Below the pieces are notes generated by a model, which had not been told where the DNA came from, searched no databases, and saw only the letters and a program-made list of their open reading frames with translations. Of a DNA stretch of 7,254 bases, positions 1-5,754 are shown one piece after another (position 1 is the stretch's first letter; each line of letters starts with the position of its first letter). Position numbers and translations under genes: made by a program. The DNA is taken from positions 1 to 7,254 of the forward strand of contig JASHSW010000166.1 of the NCBI GenBank assembly GCA_030038595.1, read 5' to 3'. Origin of the DNA: Methylovirgula sp. (GTDB lineage: Bacteria > Pseudomonadota > Alphaproteobacteria > Rhizobiales > Beijerinckiaceae).

Positions 1-155
1 ACGAATTCCATGGGCGTATAATCGTCGTTGAGCAGCAGGACGCGGTACATGCTCGGCCGCCGCGTCTGCGTCTTCGGCCGCGCGATGACCGCCGTGCCGG
101 CGCCCGAACCGAGATCACCGCCTCTCTGCTGATCTTTGGCCGCCCGTAACGGCAT
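1..155 (-). CDS. clpS: ATP-dependent Clp protease adaptor ClpS (N-terminal part, cut by window edge)
   Basis: ClpS binds the N-domain of ClpA and delivers N-degron substrates to the cytoplasmic ClpAP protease. Only the N-terminus lies in the window, since the frame runs off at base 1. It shows a polar, poorly conserved tail, then a stretch around [20 protein letters not shown] followed by YTPMEF. The N-D-D triplet and the Met after T-P are the residues ClpS uses to grip the alpha-amino group and shape the N-degron pocket. Start choice: ATG at 155 has GGAG eight bases upstream (164-167). An in-frame ATG at 173 would add six residues (MNGDGG) but lacks a Shine-Dalgarno sequence, so 155 is preferred without certainty. 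The gene follows the phasin on the same strand but is separated from it by a terminator, so it probably has its own promoter. ClpA normally follows ClpS and would lie outside the window. Identity is certain; the start is not. Confidence 0.93.
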   Translation of the reverse strand, partial: MPLRAAKDQQRGGDLGSGAGTAVIARPKTQTRRPSMYRVLLLNDDYTPMEF

Positions 156-424
156 CCCTCCGTCTCCATTCATGCCGGGCACCGGCGCCGGGAATCGCGG
201 CCGGCGCTTCGCTCAATCGATAAATAATAACTCCGGTTCGCCCTCGCCGACTACCCGCGATTTCGTCGAGGCAGGCGCGCTTCCGGCTCCTCCCATGCAA
301 AATAGACACTAGCACGTTCCGGTCCAGCGGTGCGGCTTAATGACATTGGCAAACAATTGATGTTTTGGCCCGATTCGGGCGAATTCGGCCATATGCGGCG
401 ATCGTCGGCGGCAGGCAAAGCGCA
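156..424 (-). other. Leader and intergenic region upstream of clpS
   Basis: No gene is supported between the clpS start and the phasin terminator. Read on the minus strand it should carry the clpS promoter. The best match I find is a weak sigma70-like pair, TGGACC (321-326) and TATTTT (299-304) with a 16-base spacer, each matching four of six consensus bases. If real, it leaves a leader of about 135 bases. A short inverted repeat, GCCCG-att-CGGGC, lies at 368-380, and AAACA-attga-TGTTT at 351-365. Neither can be assigned a role from sequence alone. Confidence 0.3.
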
Positions 425-455
425 AAAGAAAAGGCTCGACGCGGAGTCGAGCCTT
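425..455 (-). terminator. Intrinsic terminator of the phasin transcript
   Basis: A perfect 10-bp inverted repeat, AAGGCTCGAC (431-440) and GTCGAGCCTT (446-455), encloses a 5-base loop. On the minus strand the stem is followed by a T-rich tract, CTTTTCTTTT, from the A-rich bases 423-432 on the plus strand. This is the classic form of a Rho-independent terminator, and it lies 74 bases past the phasin stop codon. The plus-strand side has only TTCTT after the stem, so termination should act mainly on minus-strand transcripts. It implies that the phasin is monocistronic and that clpS is transcribed mostly on its own. Confidence 0.88.
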
Positions 456-529
456 CTTGCCGAGGACGCAATCGCGAGACGCAAACGGCGACCCGATTAC
501 GGGGGAAGCCTCGGGTGGCTGGCGGGCGT

Positions 530-880
530 TTACTTCGTGCTGGTTGCCACAGCCTGAACCTTGGCGAAGACGCTCTCCACCGGTTTGAAGGCTTCCTTGG
601 CGAGAATCGTGTAGAGTTCACCAAGTTTGGTGGCTTGCGCTACGAACCCCTCATACGCCGATTTCGCGTATTCGGATTGGATCTGGATGGCATTGTCGAG
701 CGACTTGGCGCCGAGCAGTTTCTCCATATAGGCAGAGTTGCTCTCGAGCGACTTTTTCGAATAGTCGGTCGTCTCGGCGGCAATCGTCTGGAAGCCTTTG
801 GCGAGAGAAGCGGCAACCGAACTCGCGGTCTCAAGCTGTTCCTTGCCGAATTTCTGGAATTCCTCAAAATTCGAAGTCAT
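530..880 (-). CDS. Phasin family protein (PHB granule-associated, Phasin_2 type)
   Basis: Phasins coat cytoplasmic polyhydroxyalkanoate granules and limit their coalescence. This protein is 116 residues, predicted mostly alpha-helical, with no signal peptide or membrane segment. It carries the hallmarks of the Phasin_2 family: an N-terminal Phe-rich start (NFEEFQKFGKEQ), a middle helix with DYSKKSLESNSAYMEKLLGA (residues 39-58), and then the IQSEYAKSAYEGF stretch (67-79) common in alphaproteobacterial phasins. ATG at 880 is chosen because AAGGAG (887-892) lies six bases upstream; the in-frame TTG at 886 directly abuts that site and can be excluded. Upstream are a strong promoter and two PhaR-like palindromes, and downstream a strong terminator, so it appears to be an independently regulated single-gene unit. 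A PHB role is inferred from family membership; some small phasin-like proteins act elsewhere. Confidence in the family is high. Confidence 0.93.
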   Translation of the reverse strand: MTSNFEEFQKFGKEQLETASSVAASLAKGFQTIAAETTDYSKKSLESNSAYMEKLLGAKSLDNAIQIQSEYAKSAYEGFVAQATKLGELYTILAKEAFKPVESVFAKVQAVATSTK

Positions 881-960
881 CGTCAACTCCTTGGGGAGGG
901 GTAGGCATTGGGTCGCCGGGCAGCACCCGCACGCCGCAGGCCCGCCAGCTCACAATCGAG

Positions 961-989
961 GATATAGTGCATTGCACAATTGACGTCAA
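961..989 (-). promoter_or_regulatory. Sigma70-type promoter of the phasin gene
   Basis: On the minus strand TTGACG (984-989) and TATATC (961-966) are separated by exactly 17 bases. The -35 box matches five of six consensus bases and the -10 box four of six. The predicted transcription start near 953-955 gives a leader of about 75 bases before the phasin ATG at 880. The spacer contains the palindrome GTGCATTGCAC (967-977), so a protein bound there would block RNA polymerase. The -35 box is itself half of a perfect palindrome, TTGACGTCAA (980-989). This is the best promoter in the window; it is a sequence inference without mapping data. Confidence 0.68.
967..979. promoter_or_regulatory. PhaR-like operator 1, inside the phasin promoter spacer
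   Basis: GTGCATTGCAC (967-977) is a perfect inverted repeat, GTGCA / TGCAC around one central base. PhaR is a PHB-responsive repressor of phasin genes in Alphaproteobacteria and Paracoccus, and it recognises TGC/GCA-rich palindromes. From memory, the consensus proposed for Bradyrhizobium is TGCRNYGCASMA; bases 968-979 (TGCATTGCACAA) fit it at every position. The site fills the gap between -35 and -10, a typical repressor location. The PhaR assignment is inferred from motif and gene context. Confidence 0.5.
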
Positions 990-997
990 GAACATTT

Positions 998-1010
998 TTG
1001 CGTCGCAACA
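998..1010. promoter_or_regulatory. PhaR-like operator 2, upstream of the phasin -35 box
   Basis: TTGCGTCGCAA (998-1008) is a perfect inverted repeat with one central base. Bases 999-1010 (TGCGTCGCAACA) differ at one position from the remembered PhaR consensus TGCRNYGCASMA. Its centre at 1003 lies 31 bp from the centre of operator 1 at 972, about three helical turns. Two bound dimers would therefore lie on the same DNA face, one on each side of the -35 box. Confidence 0.42.
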
Positions 1011-1275
1011 AAGAATCCCGTCCTGGGACTTCTCGATCAAGCCTTTCCGATTCCATTAACGCCCAAGTAACCGGCAGGATTTAGCGTTCTTTATCGGACT
1101 GTTGGGGCGAGTTTGGCGATGCCGCCGCTGCCTCGCAGCCCAGGAGCGGCGCGCCCTGGCAAGCTTCGGCGCGAATTCTCCAACGATCTGATTTCGAAAG
1201 GCTCTTTGGTCGGCGCATCGGGGCGTTTCCCTTTTGCCGGCGAGTTTGGACGGCAAGATCAGGGAAGACCGCGTC
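1011..1275. other. Upstream region of the D-alanyl-D-alanine carboxypeptidase gene
   Basis: No gene is supported here. The region should hold the plus-strand promoter of the carboxypeptidase, but I see no convincing -35/-10 pair. AT-richer stretches such as GATTCCATTAACG (about 1049-1061) and GTTCTTTATCGG (about 1086-1097) are the only candidates, and neither has a good partner box. No terminator-like hairpin with a T tract was seen. Confidence 0.3.
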
Positions 1276-2883
1276 ATGGTAAAGGGTCGCGGGGGAGTTC
1301 GCCCCCTGCTCGTAGCGCTCAGTCTGTGCTTTTCGTTCGCCTGGTTCGCTCCCTCGGCCCAAGCCCATCATCGCCACCACCACCATCGAGGGTACGCCCA
1401 TCACCGGGTTTGGCGCTCGGCATTCCGCGCGCATCACAGGCGCGCGTCAGGCGCGGCGCGGCCCGCCCCCGGCAATTTCGCAGCGATCGTCGTCGACGGC
1501 AATTCGGGGCGCATCCTTTACGCGCGCAACGAGGACGCGTTGCGCCACCCGGCCTCGATCACCAAGGTAATGACGCTCTATCTGCTCTTCGAGGATCTCG
1601 AAAAAGGCCATCTTCACCTCGACTCGCGCATACCGATTTCGGCGCACGCCGCCGCGCAAGCGCCGACCAAGCTAGGGCTCGCGCCGGGGGCGACGATCAG
1701 CGTCGAGGACGCAATCAAAGCCATCGTCACGTTGTCGGCCAACGACATCGCGGTCGCGGTCGCCGAGGATATCGGCGGCGACGAATCGACATTCGCGGCG
1801 ATGATGACCCGCGAAGCGCATGCGCTCGGCATGTCCCACACCCATTACGCCAACGCCTCCGGTCTGCCCAACGACGCGCAGATCACGACGGCGGCCGATC
1901 TCGCCATCCTCGGCCGCGCCATTCAGGAACGTTTTCCGCGCTACTACCGCTATTTCTCGACCCGGGCCTTCGTTTACGACGGGGTCGTCAATCGCAATCA
2001 CAACCATCTTCTCGGCCGCATCGACGGGCTCGACGGAATTAAGACCGGCTATACGCGCGAGTCCGGCTTCAACCTTTTGACCTCGGTGAAGCGCGACGGC
2101 CATTTCATCGTCGCCGTCGTGCTCGGCGGAACGACCGCCGCGAGCCGCGATCGGATCATGGCCGGCCTCATCGCGTCCGAGATCGACAAAGGTTCGAGGC
2201 GCCGCACCGCGCCGATGATCGCCGAAGTCAAGCGAGAGATGCGGCGCGGCGGCGAGGCGGAAATGCCGATCGAGGCGACGCATACGCCGTTCATCCCGGC
2301 TGCCGGTCCCCTGCCCGTCGCCTCCATCGCGCCGACGCCCATCCCACGTCCCGCCTTCGTATCCAGCACGCCGATGCCGATGCAGCCCATGCGGCTCGGA
2401 GCGATGCGGCGCGCTGGTTACGATGGCTCGACCGAACGGCCGACGGCATCGACCACCACCCCGTCGATGTTGCGCTGGCAGGTCGGTCCCCCCGCGCTGA
2501 AGAACGAAGCAACCGAGAAGTTCGTAGATACCGGAGCGATCGGACAAGGAGACCAGTCCTCAGCCAAGGATTCGCGGCGCACGGGGATGAAGGAAAGCGC
2601 CGACGTCGTGACTGATCCGCTTCGTCCTACGAGCGCGCACAACGCATGGATGATCCAGATCGGGGCGACGGACGACGCGGCCGCGGCAACCGAACTGCTC
2701 ACCCGCGCCAAGGCGCACGGGACGAGCGCGCTGCATGCCGCCGAGCCGCTGACCGAGAAAGTGCAAAGGGGCGATCAGACGCTTTACCGGGCCCGTTTCG
2801 CCGGACTCGATGCCGACGACGCGCAGGCTGCCTGCCGCAGCCTCAAGCGATCCGGCTTCGCCTGTTTCGCGACCAAAAATTAA
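1276..2883 (+). CDS. D-alanyl-D-alanine carboxypeptidase (peptidase S11) with C-terminal SPOR domain
   Basis: This is a periplasmic low-molecular-weight penicillin-binding protein that removes the terminal D-Ala of peptidoglycan pentapeptides. It has 535 residues. A signal peptide (1-30) has the hydrophobic core LLVALSLCFSFAWFA and ends in a Ser-Ala-Gln-Ala cleavage site. A histidine- and arginine-rich segment follows (31-55), then the peptidase domain (about 65-305) with all three active-site motifs: S94-x-x-K97 (SITK), S154-A-N156 and K256-T-G258. A Pro/Met/Thr-rich linker (about 310-455) leads to a SPOR peptidoglycan-binding domain (about 457-533, beginning NAWMIQIGA). The linker and SPOR domain replace the membrane-anchor helix of PBP5-type enzymes, so septal targeting is likely. 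ATG at 1276 is chosen because it directly precedes the signal peptide; a TTG at 1234 would add 14 charged residues. It is divergent from the phasin. Function is confident; the dacA/dacC/dacF name is not settled. Confidence 0.95.
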   Translation: MVKGRGGVRPLLVALSLCFSFAWFAPSAQAHHRHHHHRGYAHHRVWRSAFRAHHRRASGAARPAPGNFAAIVVDGNSGRILYARNEDALRHPASITKVMTLYLLFEDLEKGHLHLDSRIPISAHAAAQAPTKLGLAPGATISVEDAIKAIVTLSANDIAVAVAEDIGGDESTFAAMMTREAHALGMSHTHYANASGLPNDAQITTAADLAILGRAIQERFPRYYRYFSTRAFVYDGVVNRNHNHLLGRIDGLDGIKTGYTRESGFNLLTSVKRDGHFIVAVVLGGTTAASRDRIMAGLIASEIDKGSRRRTAPMIAEVKREMRRGGEAEMPIEATHTPFIPAAGPLPVASIAPTPIPRPAFVSSTPMPMQPMRLGAMRRAGYDGSTERPTASTTTPSMLRWQVGPPALKNEATEKFVDTGAIGQGDQSSAKDSRRTGMKESADVVTDPLRPTSAHNAWMIQIGATDDAAAATELLTRAKAHGTSALHAAEPLTEKVQRGDQTLYRARFAGLDADDAQAACRSLKRSGFACFATKN

Positions 2884-2944
2884 ACAATTCGAGGCACAAT
2901 TTAGCCAATTCGGAAACTGAGATTTGTCGGCGTGGCGTAAGGAG
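2884..2944. other. Convergent intergenic gap without a clear terminator
   Basis: These 61 bases separate the stop codons of the DD-carboxypeptidase (plus) and the J-domain gene (minus). The stretch is AT-richer than its neighbours and contains CAATTCG twice in near-repeat form, but no stable hairpin with a T tract was found on either strand. Termination may be Rho-dependent. Confidence 0.4.
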
Positions 2945-3655
2945 TTAATGGTGGCGGCGCAGCAGAACGTCCTTGGCTTCGTTCACCCGGGCGGCAAGGT
3001 CCGTGGAACCGCCGTGGTCGGGGTGGAGCTTCTTTATCAACGAGCGGTGCGAACGCACGACATCGTTGCGCGAAGCCCCTTTGTGAAGGCCCAGGACCTC
3101 ATAAGCCTCATCCTCGGACATCACGCCAGGTCGCGGCGCAGCCTGCGCGCGTTGGCCCCGCGCGTCTCCCCCACCGTCACCTGTCGCACGCCATCCGGGA
3201 AACCGGCGGTCAAAATACGCCTCTAGGAGCCGCGCTCCGTCCGGATCGTCGCGCAGACAAAGCCGGTAGAGCGCCTCGCATTGCGGCCAGCTCATCGCGT
3301 CGAGCGATTTGCCCTCATCGGCGCCGGCGAGAACCACGCCGCGAACCACGCCGGAGGCGAGATCGAGCTCCATTTCGATCATCGCCGAACGCACCCGTGA
3401 GCTTGTCCCGGCACCCCTGCCGCCGAACCAAGCCCCCGGCGAGCGGTTGGCGAGAAGCCAAAAGCCGAATCCGCCGAGCGGGACCGCCACGTCGATCCTG
3501 CCGCGCAATAGGAGAAATGCCGTGAGCAGCAGCGCCGCGCCGCCGCCGCTCATCCGCAGGGCTTGGATTAGCGCCGCGGGATTGGCGCGCGCAACGGCGC
3601 GCAGCGCCGAAAGAACGAGCCAAAAGACGATAAACCCAGCCAGGATGTAGAACAT
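2945..3655 (-). CDS. Membrane-anchored J-domain (DnaJ-like) protein
   Basis: J-domain proteins stimulate the ATPase of Hsp70/DnaK and direct it to particular sites or clients. The 236-residue protein begins with a transmembrane helix (about 3-20) and a further hydrophobic pair (about 38-50 and 55-69). A soluble middle region (90-155) includes the conserved-looking MIEMELDLASG and a Trp-Pro-Gln-Cys-Glu segment, then comes a Gly/Ala/Arg-rich linker (156-178). The C-terminal J-domain (about 182-235) begins DEAYEVLGL and carries the essential H211-P212-D213 motif in HPDHGGS. N-terminal membrane anchoring with a C-terminal J-domain and HPDxGG resembles Pam18/TIM14 of the mitochondrial import motor and DjlA-like cochaperones more than canonical DnaJ. 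There is no Gly/Phe region or zinc finger. Its ATG overlaps the stop of the VWA-like gene (TGATG), with no clear Shine-Dalgarno site, implying translational coupling. The client is unknown. Confidence 0.9.
   Translation of the reverse strand: MFYILAGFIVFWLVLSALRAVARANPAALIQALRMSGGGAALLLTAFLLLRGRIDVAVPLGGFGFWLLANRSPGAWFGGRGAGTSSRVRSAMIEMELDLASGVVRGVVLAGADEGKSLDAMSWPQCEALYRLCLRDDPDGARLLEAYFDRRFPGWRATGDGGGDARGQRAQAAPRPGVMSEDEAYEVLGLHKGASRNDVVRSHRSLIKKLHPDHGGSTDLAARVNEAKDVLLRRHH
3331..3354. repeat. 12-bp tandem duplication within the J-domain protein gene
   Basis: GAACCACGCCGC (3331-3342) is followed directly by GAACCACGCCGG (3343-3354), two copies differing only in the last base. The unit is a multiple of three, so the frame is kept; on the minus strand it encodes Gly-Val-Val twice (GVVRGVV, residues 102-108). 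It is probably a replication-slippage duplication in a tolerant part of the protein. Confidence 0.7.
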
Positions 3656-4353
3656 CAGCGCATCTGCGACAGCAGCAAGGAGGCTTCCGGTTCGCCGCGT
3701 GCCTCGAGCGCGGCAAGGCCTCCCGCCGCATAGGCGGCCGCCGCACCGAGCAGGGCTTTCAGCCGCTCAGCGGCGTTCGAGTCGAAAGCGGCATAGGCGC
3801 CACGCGTGAGAAAGGCAACGCGGCGGAAGGCCTCCTCGGCCACGGGATCGCGGCCTTCCTGGAACATGAAGGCTTTCACGCCCAAGAGGCCCAGTTCGCC
3901 GGCGAGCCCTGCGACAGCATCGATTTGTTCTTCCATCGCATCGCCGATAAAGACCAGTGCGCCGATCCGCTCCGCCTTGGCCGCATCCCGAACGTGGCGC
4001 AGAATCTTGCCGATTTGCGTGCGCCCGGCGCGCACGGAGATTTTCGTCATGCAAGCCGCGAGCCCCTCGCCGCGGCTGAGGAACGGCGAAGCACGGCATT
4101 CGGAAAAACCGCGGTAATAGACGAGCTGCACGGCAAGGCCGCCGAGATTGGCCGCGGCGGCAAACATCTCGGCTTGAAGGGATTGGGCGAGATCCCAGGT
4201 GGGTTGGCGACTCATCGTTGCGTCGAGGGCGAAGACAAGGCGACCGCCGCCATGGCGCGCCGGCAGATTTGCCGCTGCGGCAAGAAAGCGGTCGATCTCG
4301 GTCTTTGCGCCGGTGCCCGCCGCGAGTTCGGATTTCTTCTCTCCCGTGCCCAT
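3655..4353 (-). CDS. VWA-like domain protein of unknown function, coupled to a J-domain protein
   Basis: This 232-residue cytoplasmic-looking protein has no signal peptide or membrane helix. After a short charged N-terminus, residues 39-50 (LVFALDATMSRQ) look like the first beta-strand and metal-ion-dependent adhesion site loop of a von Willebrand A fold, with D44-x-T46-x-S48 in place of the usual DxSxS. Further possible metal ligands are T112 in RTQIGK and D138 in LVFIGDAMEE, in the order expected for VWA loops 2 and 3. Other family-like stretches are VQLVYYRGF (75-83), LGLLGVKAFMFQEG (154-167) and LTRGAYAAFD (182-191). VWA proteins usually mediate metal-dependent protein contacts. ATG at 4353 is chosen because AGGGAG lies six bases upstream; a longer reading upstream in this frame is Arg-rich and overlaps DUF1489, so it is rejected. 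The stop overlaps the J-domain gene's ATG by one base. The exact role is unknown. Confidence 0.86.
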   Translation of the reverse strand: MGTGEKKSELAAGTGAKTEIDRFLAAAANLPARHGGGRLVFALDATMSRQPTWDLAQSLQAEMFAAAANLGGLAVQLVYYRGFSECRASPFLSRGEGLAACMTKISVRAGRTQIGKILRHVRDAAKAERIGALVFIGDAMEEQIDAVAGLAGELGLLGVKAFMFQEGRDPVAEEAFRRVAFLTRGAYAAFDSNAAERLKALLGAAAAYAAGGLAALEARGEPEASLLLSQMR

Positions 4354-4415
4354 GCGGCGCTCCCTCGATCGGCGAATGTCCGGGCCCCGGTGGCGCGCCT
4401 CGCGTGGCTGGGCCG

Positions 4416-4820
4416 CTAAACCAATCCGAGCGCGGCGAGTTCGAGGCGCAACTCGGCGGGCAAATCGGCGACCCCGCGCAGATCCGCGGGCCGGTCCGCA
4501 TCGGCGAGATAACGCCAGCCTTGAAAGGCGCGGAACGGCCGCGGCACGACCGGTACGAGCACCGGATCGAGCAGCAGGCGGCAGCGGCCGACTCCCTCGG
4601 CGTCGGCGAAAGGCTCGATGCCGCGCAGCGCCTGACGCGCCGTGATCCTTCCCTTGATGACCCAATAAAGCGAACCGCCGTCGAGCAGTTCGTCGGCGCG
4701 GCGTGGCACCATGCGCGTGACATGCACGTAAAAACTTTTGCGGCGCCGTTTGGCGTGGCGCGCTTCGAGATCGGCAATCGAGCCGACCCCGACACAGAGC
4801 TTGAGGAGGTGAAGCGTCAT
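4416..4820 (-). CDS. DUF1489 family protein
   Basis: A 134-residue soluble protein recognised as DUF1489, a family of unknown function found mainly in Alphaproteobacteria. Recognisable stretches are the N-terminal MTLHLLKLCVGVGSIADLE, then VTRMVPRRADELLDGGSLYW (34-53) with VIKG following, then FADAEGVGRC (71-80) and RAFQGWRYL (97-105). It begins the minus-strand cluster: the VWA-like gene starts 62 bases beyond its stop and the J-domain gene follows with overlap, so co-transcription is likely. There is no good Shine-Dalgarno site before the ATG. A CATAAT box six bases upstream instead suggests a leaderless transcript. It is divergent from ppk2 across 83 bases. No biochemical role can be given from sequence. 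Confidence 0.9.
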   Translation of the reverse strand: MTLHLLKLCVGVGSIADLEARHAKRRRKSFYVHVTRMVPRRADELLDGGSLYWVIKGRITARQALRGIEPFADAEGVGRCRLLLDPVLVPVVPRPFRAFQGWRYLADADRPADLRGVADLPAELRLELAALGLV

Positions 4821-4826
4821 TGCGCC

Positions 4827-4855
4827 ATTATGCCCTTCCCCGCCAATTCCGAAAA
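4827..4855 (-). promoter_or_regulatory. Possible promoter of the DUF1489 cluster giving a leaderless mRNA
   Basis: On the minus strand CATAAT (4827-4832) matches five of six -10 consensus bases. At a 17-base spacing lies a weak -35, TTTTCG (4850-4855), matching three of six. The seventh base after the -10 box is the A of the DUF1489 ATG at 4820, so transcription would begin at the start codon. That fits the absence of a Shine-Dalgarno site, and leaderless mRNAs are common in Alphaproteobacteria. The weak -35 keeps confidence modest. Confidence 0.4.
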
Positions 4856-4903
4856 CCGCGAGCGCGCCATGACGTTCCGCACGCCATGTGATAAAGGAAT
4901 TTC

Positions 4904-5752
4904 ATGGACTTCCGCAAGAAATTCGCCGTGGCGCCGGACCGCAGGTTGAAGCTCGCCGAACTCGATCCCGCCTACAAGGGAAACGAGAAATCGGCCGAAA
5001 CGGCGACACAGACGATCGAGCGCGCCCGACAGAAACTGTCGGACATGCAGAAGCTGCTTTACGCCCAACGCAAACACTCCCTGCTCGTCGTGCTGCAGGC
5101 GCCCGACGCGGCGGGCAAGGACGGCACCATCACCCACGTCATGGGCGCCTGGAACCCGCAGGGCGCAACGGTTACCGCCTTCAAAGAGCCGACGCCCCAG
5201 GAGCTCGCCCACGATTTTCTGTGGCGGGTACATATTCACGCGCCCGGGCGCGGCGAGATTGCGATCTTCAACCGCTCCCATTACGAGGCGGTGCTGGTCG
5301 AGCGCGTTCACAAGCTGATCGACAAGCGAACCTGGAAGACACGCTACCAACGGATCCGCGAATTCGAAGCCGAGCTCGCCGACAACGACACGCATGTCGT
5401 GAAGTTCTATCTGCACATCAGCAAGGATGAACAACTTGCCCGCTTTGCGCAGCGGCTCGAAGATCGAACGCGCAATTGGAAGATCAGCGAGGCCGACTAT
5501 AAAGAGCGCGAACATTGGGACGAGTACACCGCCGCATACGAAGACGCCATCGGCGCCACGAGCACCAAACGTGCCCCCTGGTATGTGATCCCCGCCAATC
5601 ACAAATGGTTTCGCGATCTCGCGGTTTCGCAGATTCTCGCCGACACCATGGAGGATTTTCACATGTCCTACCCAAAACCATCGGTCGATCTGAAAAAGAT
5701 CTGGCGCGATTATCATGCGGCGGCCAAACAACAATCGAAGCGCCCCACCTGA
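4904..5752 (+). CDS. ppk2: Polyphosphate kinase 2, class III-like polyphosphate:nucleotide phosphotransferase
   Basis: PPK2 enzymes transfer phosphate between polyphosphate and nucleotides in the cytoplasm, usually favouring nucleotide synthesis. The 282-residue protein has one PPK2 domain. The Walker A loop is A66-P-D-A-A-G-K72-D-G in VVLQAPDAAGKDGTI; Walker B is in EIAIFNRSHYE (118-128) and is followed by LVERV. The lid and C-terminal region include RYQRIREFE, KFYLHISKDEQ and the long APWYVIPANHKWFRD stretch. These match my memory of the class III Meiothermus ruber enzyme, which acts on AMP and ADP, more closely than short class I enzymes; length fits too. A visible difference is Pro67, where Met is usual (QAMD). 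AAAGGA (4893-4898) lies five bases before the ATG. It is divergent from DUF1489 and convergent with DUF1614 across 11 bases. Family is certain; the class and AMP use are inferred. Confidence 0.94.
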   Translation: MDFRKKFAVAPDRRLKLAELDPAYKGNEKSAETATQTIERARQKLSDMQKLLYAQRKHSLLVVLQAPDAAGKDGTITHVMGAWNPQGATVTAFKEPTPQELAHDFLWRVHIHAPGRGEIAIFNRSHYEAVLVERVHKLIDKRTWKTRYQRIREFEAELADNDTHVVKFYLHISKDEQLARFAQRLEDRTRNWKISEADYKEREHWDEYTAAYEDAIGATSTKRAPWYVIPANHKWFRDLAVSQILADTMEDFHMSYPKPSVDLKKIWRDYHAAAKQQSKRPT

Positions 5753-5754
5753 CA

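Noticed and set aside
213..296. 27-codon open frame in the clpS leader on the minus strand
   Set aside because: It has no recognisable sequence or Shine-Dalgarno site, and such short frames are expected by chance in GC-rich DNA. It could be revisited if conserved.
1031..1060. CTTCTC / CCATTA as an RpoH (sigma32) promoter for the DD-carboxypeptidase
   Set aside because: The -35 half matches only about three of six bases, and the spacing is at the edge of what is allowed. It is too weak to report as a feature.
1113..2042. 309-codon plus-strand open frame overlapping the DD-carboxypeptidase start
   Set aside because: It is an alternative frame of the same DNA with an Arg/Pro/Ser-rich product and no motif, while the carboxypeptidase frame is unambiguous.
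1672..2547. Long open frame (291 codons) on the minus strand opposite the DD-carboxypeptidase
   Set aside because: It is antisense to a gene with all catalytic motifs intact. Its product is rich in Arg, Gly and Asp without recognisable domains, typical of shadow frames in GC-rich DNA.
4354..4665. N-terminal extension of the VWA-like protein by 104 residues
   Set aside because: The extension is Arg-rich shadow sequence lying over DUF1489. The internal ATG at 4353 has AGGGAG at ideal spacing and starts the family-like region.
3767..4795. 342-codon minus-strand open frame across DUF1489 and the VWA-like gene
   Set aside because: It has Arg/Ser/Cys-rich low-complexity translation and lies in a different frame from two recognisable proteins on the same strand.
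4867..4897. ATGACG and GATAAA as a promoter for ppk2
   Set aside because: A start from GATAAA would fall next to the ATG and remove the good AAAGGA ribosome-binding site, so the true promoter is probably further upstream.
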